Source: Roridomyces roridus (taxonomy: Eukaryota > Basidiomycota > Agaricomycetes > Agaricales > Mycenaceae). From it: a stretch of 64,000 nt of DNA. How positions within the stretch are numbered: the stretch's first letter is position 1; each line of letters opens with the position of its first letter. The notes below the pieces were generated by a model. The model worked only from the letters and a program-made list of their open reading frames with translations, searched no databases and was not told where the DNA came from. Position numbers and translations under genes: made by a program. The stretch covers positions 1 through 64,000 of the forward strand of contig JARKIF010000082.1 in NCBI GenBank assembly GCA_029378245.1, given 5' to 3'. Below are positions 63,359 to 64,000 of this stretch, piece after piece.

Positions 63359-64000
63359 TGAATGGACTCGAGGAGAGACAAGTATCAAACAGCTGTCGTC
63401 GCGTCGTCGTGTAAATGTCGTGAAGCCCGTCCACCGACTCGGGAGACCGTAGAGGATGACGGGCAGAGTCAAGTTCTCAACGTCCCGTGCCGCGTGTTGT
63501 TTCCAATTATTCCTTTCTTGGGTATCCGAGCAGGCGTGGCGCATCAATGATGATCATTCCCGCTTTCTTCCCGCCCTGACCTGACCTAGTACCTAGCTGC
63601 ATACTCGCTGTCTGCTCATCAGCACACAACCCTTGGTTCCAACATACCAGCCTACCCTCGTCTTTTGCTTCAAATTCCCACCTGCTGGAGCGCCGCTTTC
63701 CGGGTAGTGGCCAATTGAAATAAGGACTGATTGACTCGGGCATGTGTCTGGCCGGTTCACGGACGCGTTTCTGACAGCAAAAATGGGCAATTTCCTACCG
63801 AAATTTCAAACTCATCTTCGGCTTCGTTCGGTCCCAAGGAGAATAGATAGGCCCTTTCCATCATCCGACGAACATATGAGTCCACACCTGTATGATGTAT
63901 CTGCTACTGCTACTGCGCGAATGCCCTGGTCCCGAAATCGCACGGACGTCATTGGTTTCACAGGTACATTCCTGCGTGAGATCTTCCATTGGGTTGTGCC
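63359..64000. other. Upstream region of G-alpha, no gene seen
   Basis: No supported coding sequence on either strand. It presumably contains the G-alpha promoter and the edge of a gene beyond the window. Confidence 0.4.

Overview
The window comes from the nuclear genome of a basidiomycete, most likely an Agaricomycete. The genes are dense and cut by short (about 45-60 bp) GT-AG introns. The families include a DUF6534 seven-helix-like membrane protein, a Yta7/ATAD2 AAA ATPase, a 14-helix MFS efflux pump, a Rqc1/TCF25 protein, a SAMHD1-type phosphohydrolase and a divergent G-alpha subunit. Mobile DNA is also of the kind found in mushroom-forming fungi. I saw no organelle, bacterial or viral segment.

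Layout. 0-2.2 kb: a cytochrome P450 relic with partly duplicated exons. 2.2-8.6 kb: four genes for membrane or secreted proteins of unknown function. 8.9-9.3 kb: a tandem duplication. 9.8-19.4 kb: Yta7/ATAD2 chromatin ATPase, an MFS transporter with a palindrome in its long upstream region, two small membrane proteins, and an O6-alkylguanine-DNA alkyltransferase family gene. 19.6 kb: a fold-back MITE. 20-35.2 kb: a proline-rich membrane protein, then two inverted copies of one membrane-protein gene that bracket SAMHD1-like, DUF6534 and TCF25/Rqc1 genes. The second copy carries a 0.5 kb MITE in its promoter; the first copy shows the empty site.

36.2-58.4 kb: nested mobile elements. The outermost is a tyrosine-recombinase (DIRS-like) retroelement with gag-like, RT, RNase H and YR regions. 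Its RT region holds a 777 bp TIR element with tRNA-like segments. Its YR gene is cut between the N-terminal and catalytic parts by a 15,790 bp DNA transposon (41779-57568) with inverted termini starting TATG, a 6 bp target duplication (ATTTTG) and ATGCA-rich subterminal regions. This large element encodes a DDE integrase-type transposase and four further multi-exon proteins I could not assign: one with an AT-hook-like tract, one with a nuclear localisation signal, and one with a Cys/His cluster, an RG box and a PD-(D/E)XK-like motif. Its intact genes against a broken host retroelement make it the best candidate for a little-described system here. Its termini and duplication length fit what I recall of the IS3EU superfamily, but its size and accessory genes go well beyond a simple transposon.

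58.4-64 kb: two clusters of DNA hairpins flank a frameshifted two-helix membrane-protein gene. A G-protein alpha subunit gene with a large acidic insertion follows, then the window end. Exon boundaries were read by eye; where start or end codons are uncertain this is stated.
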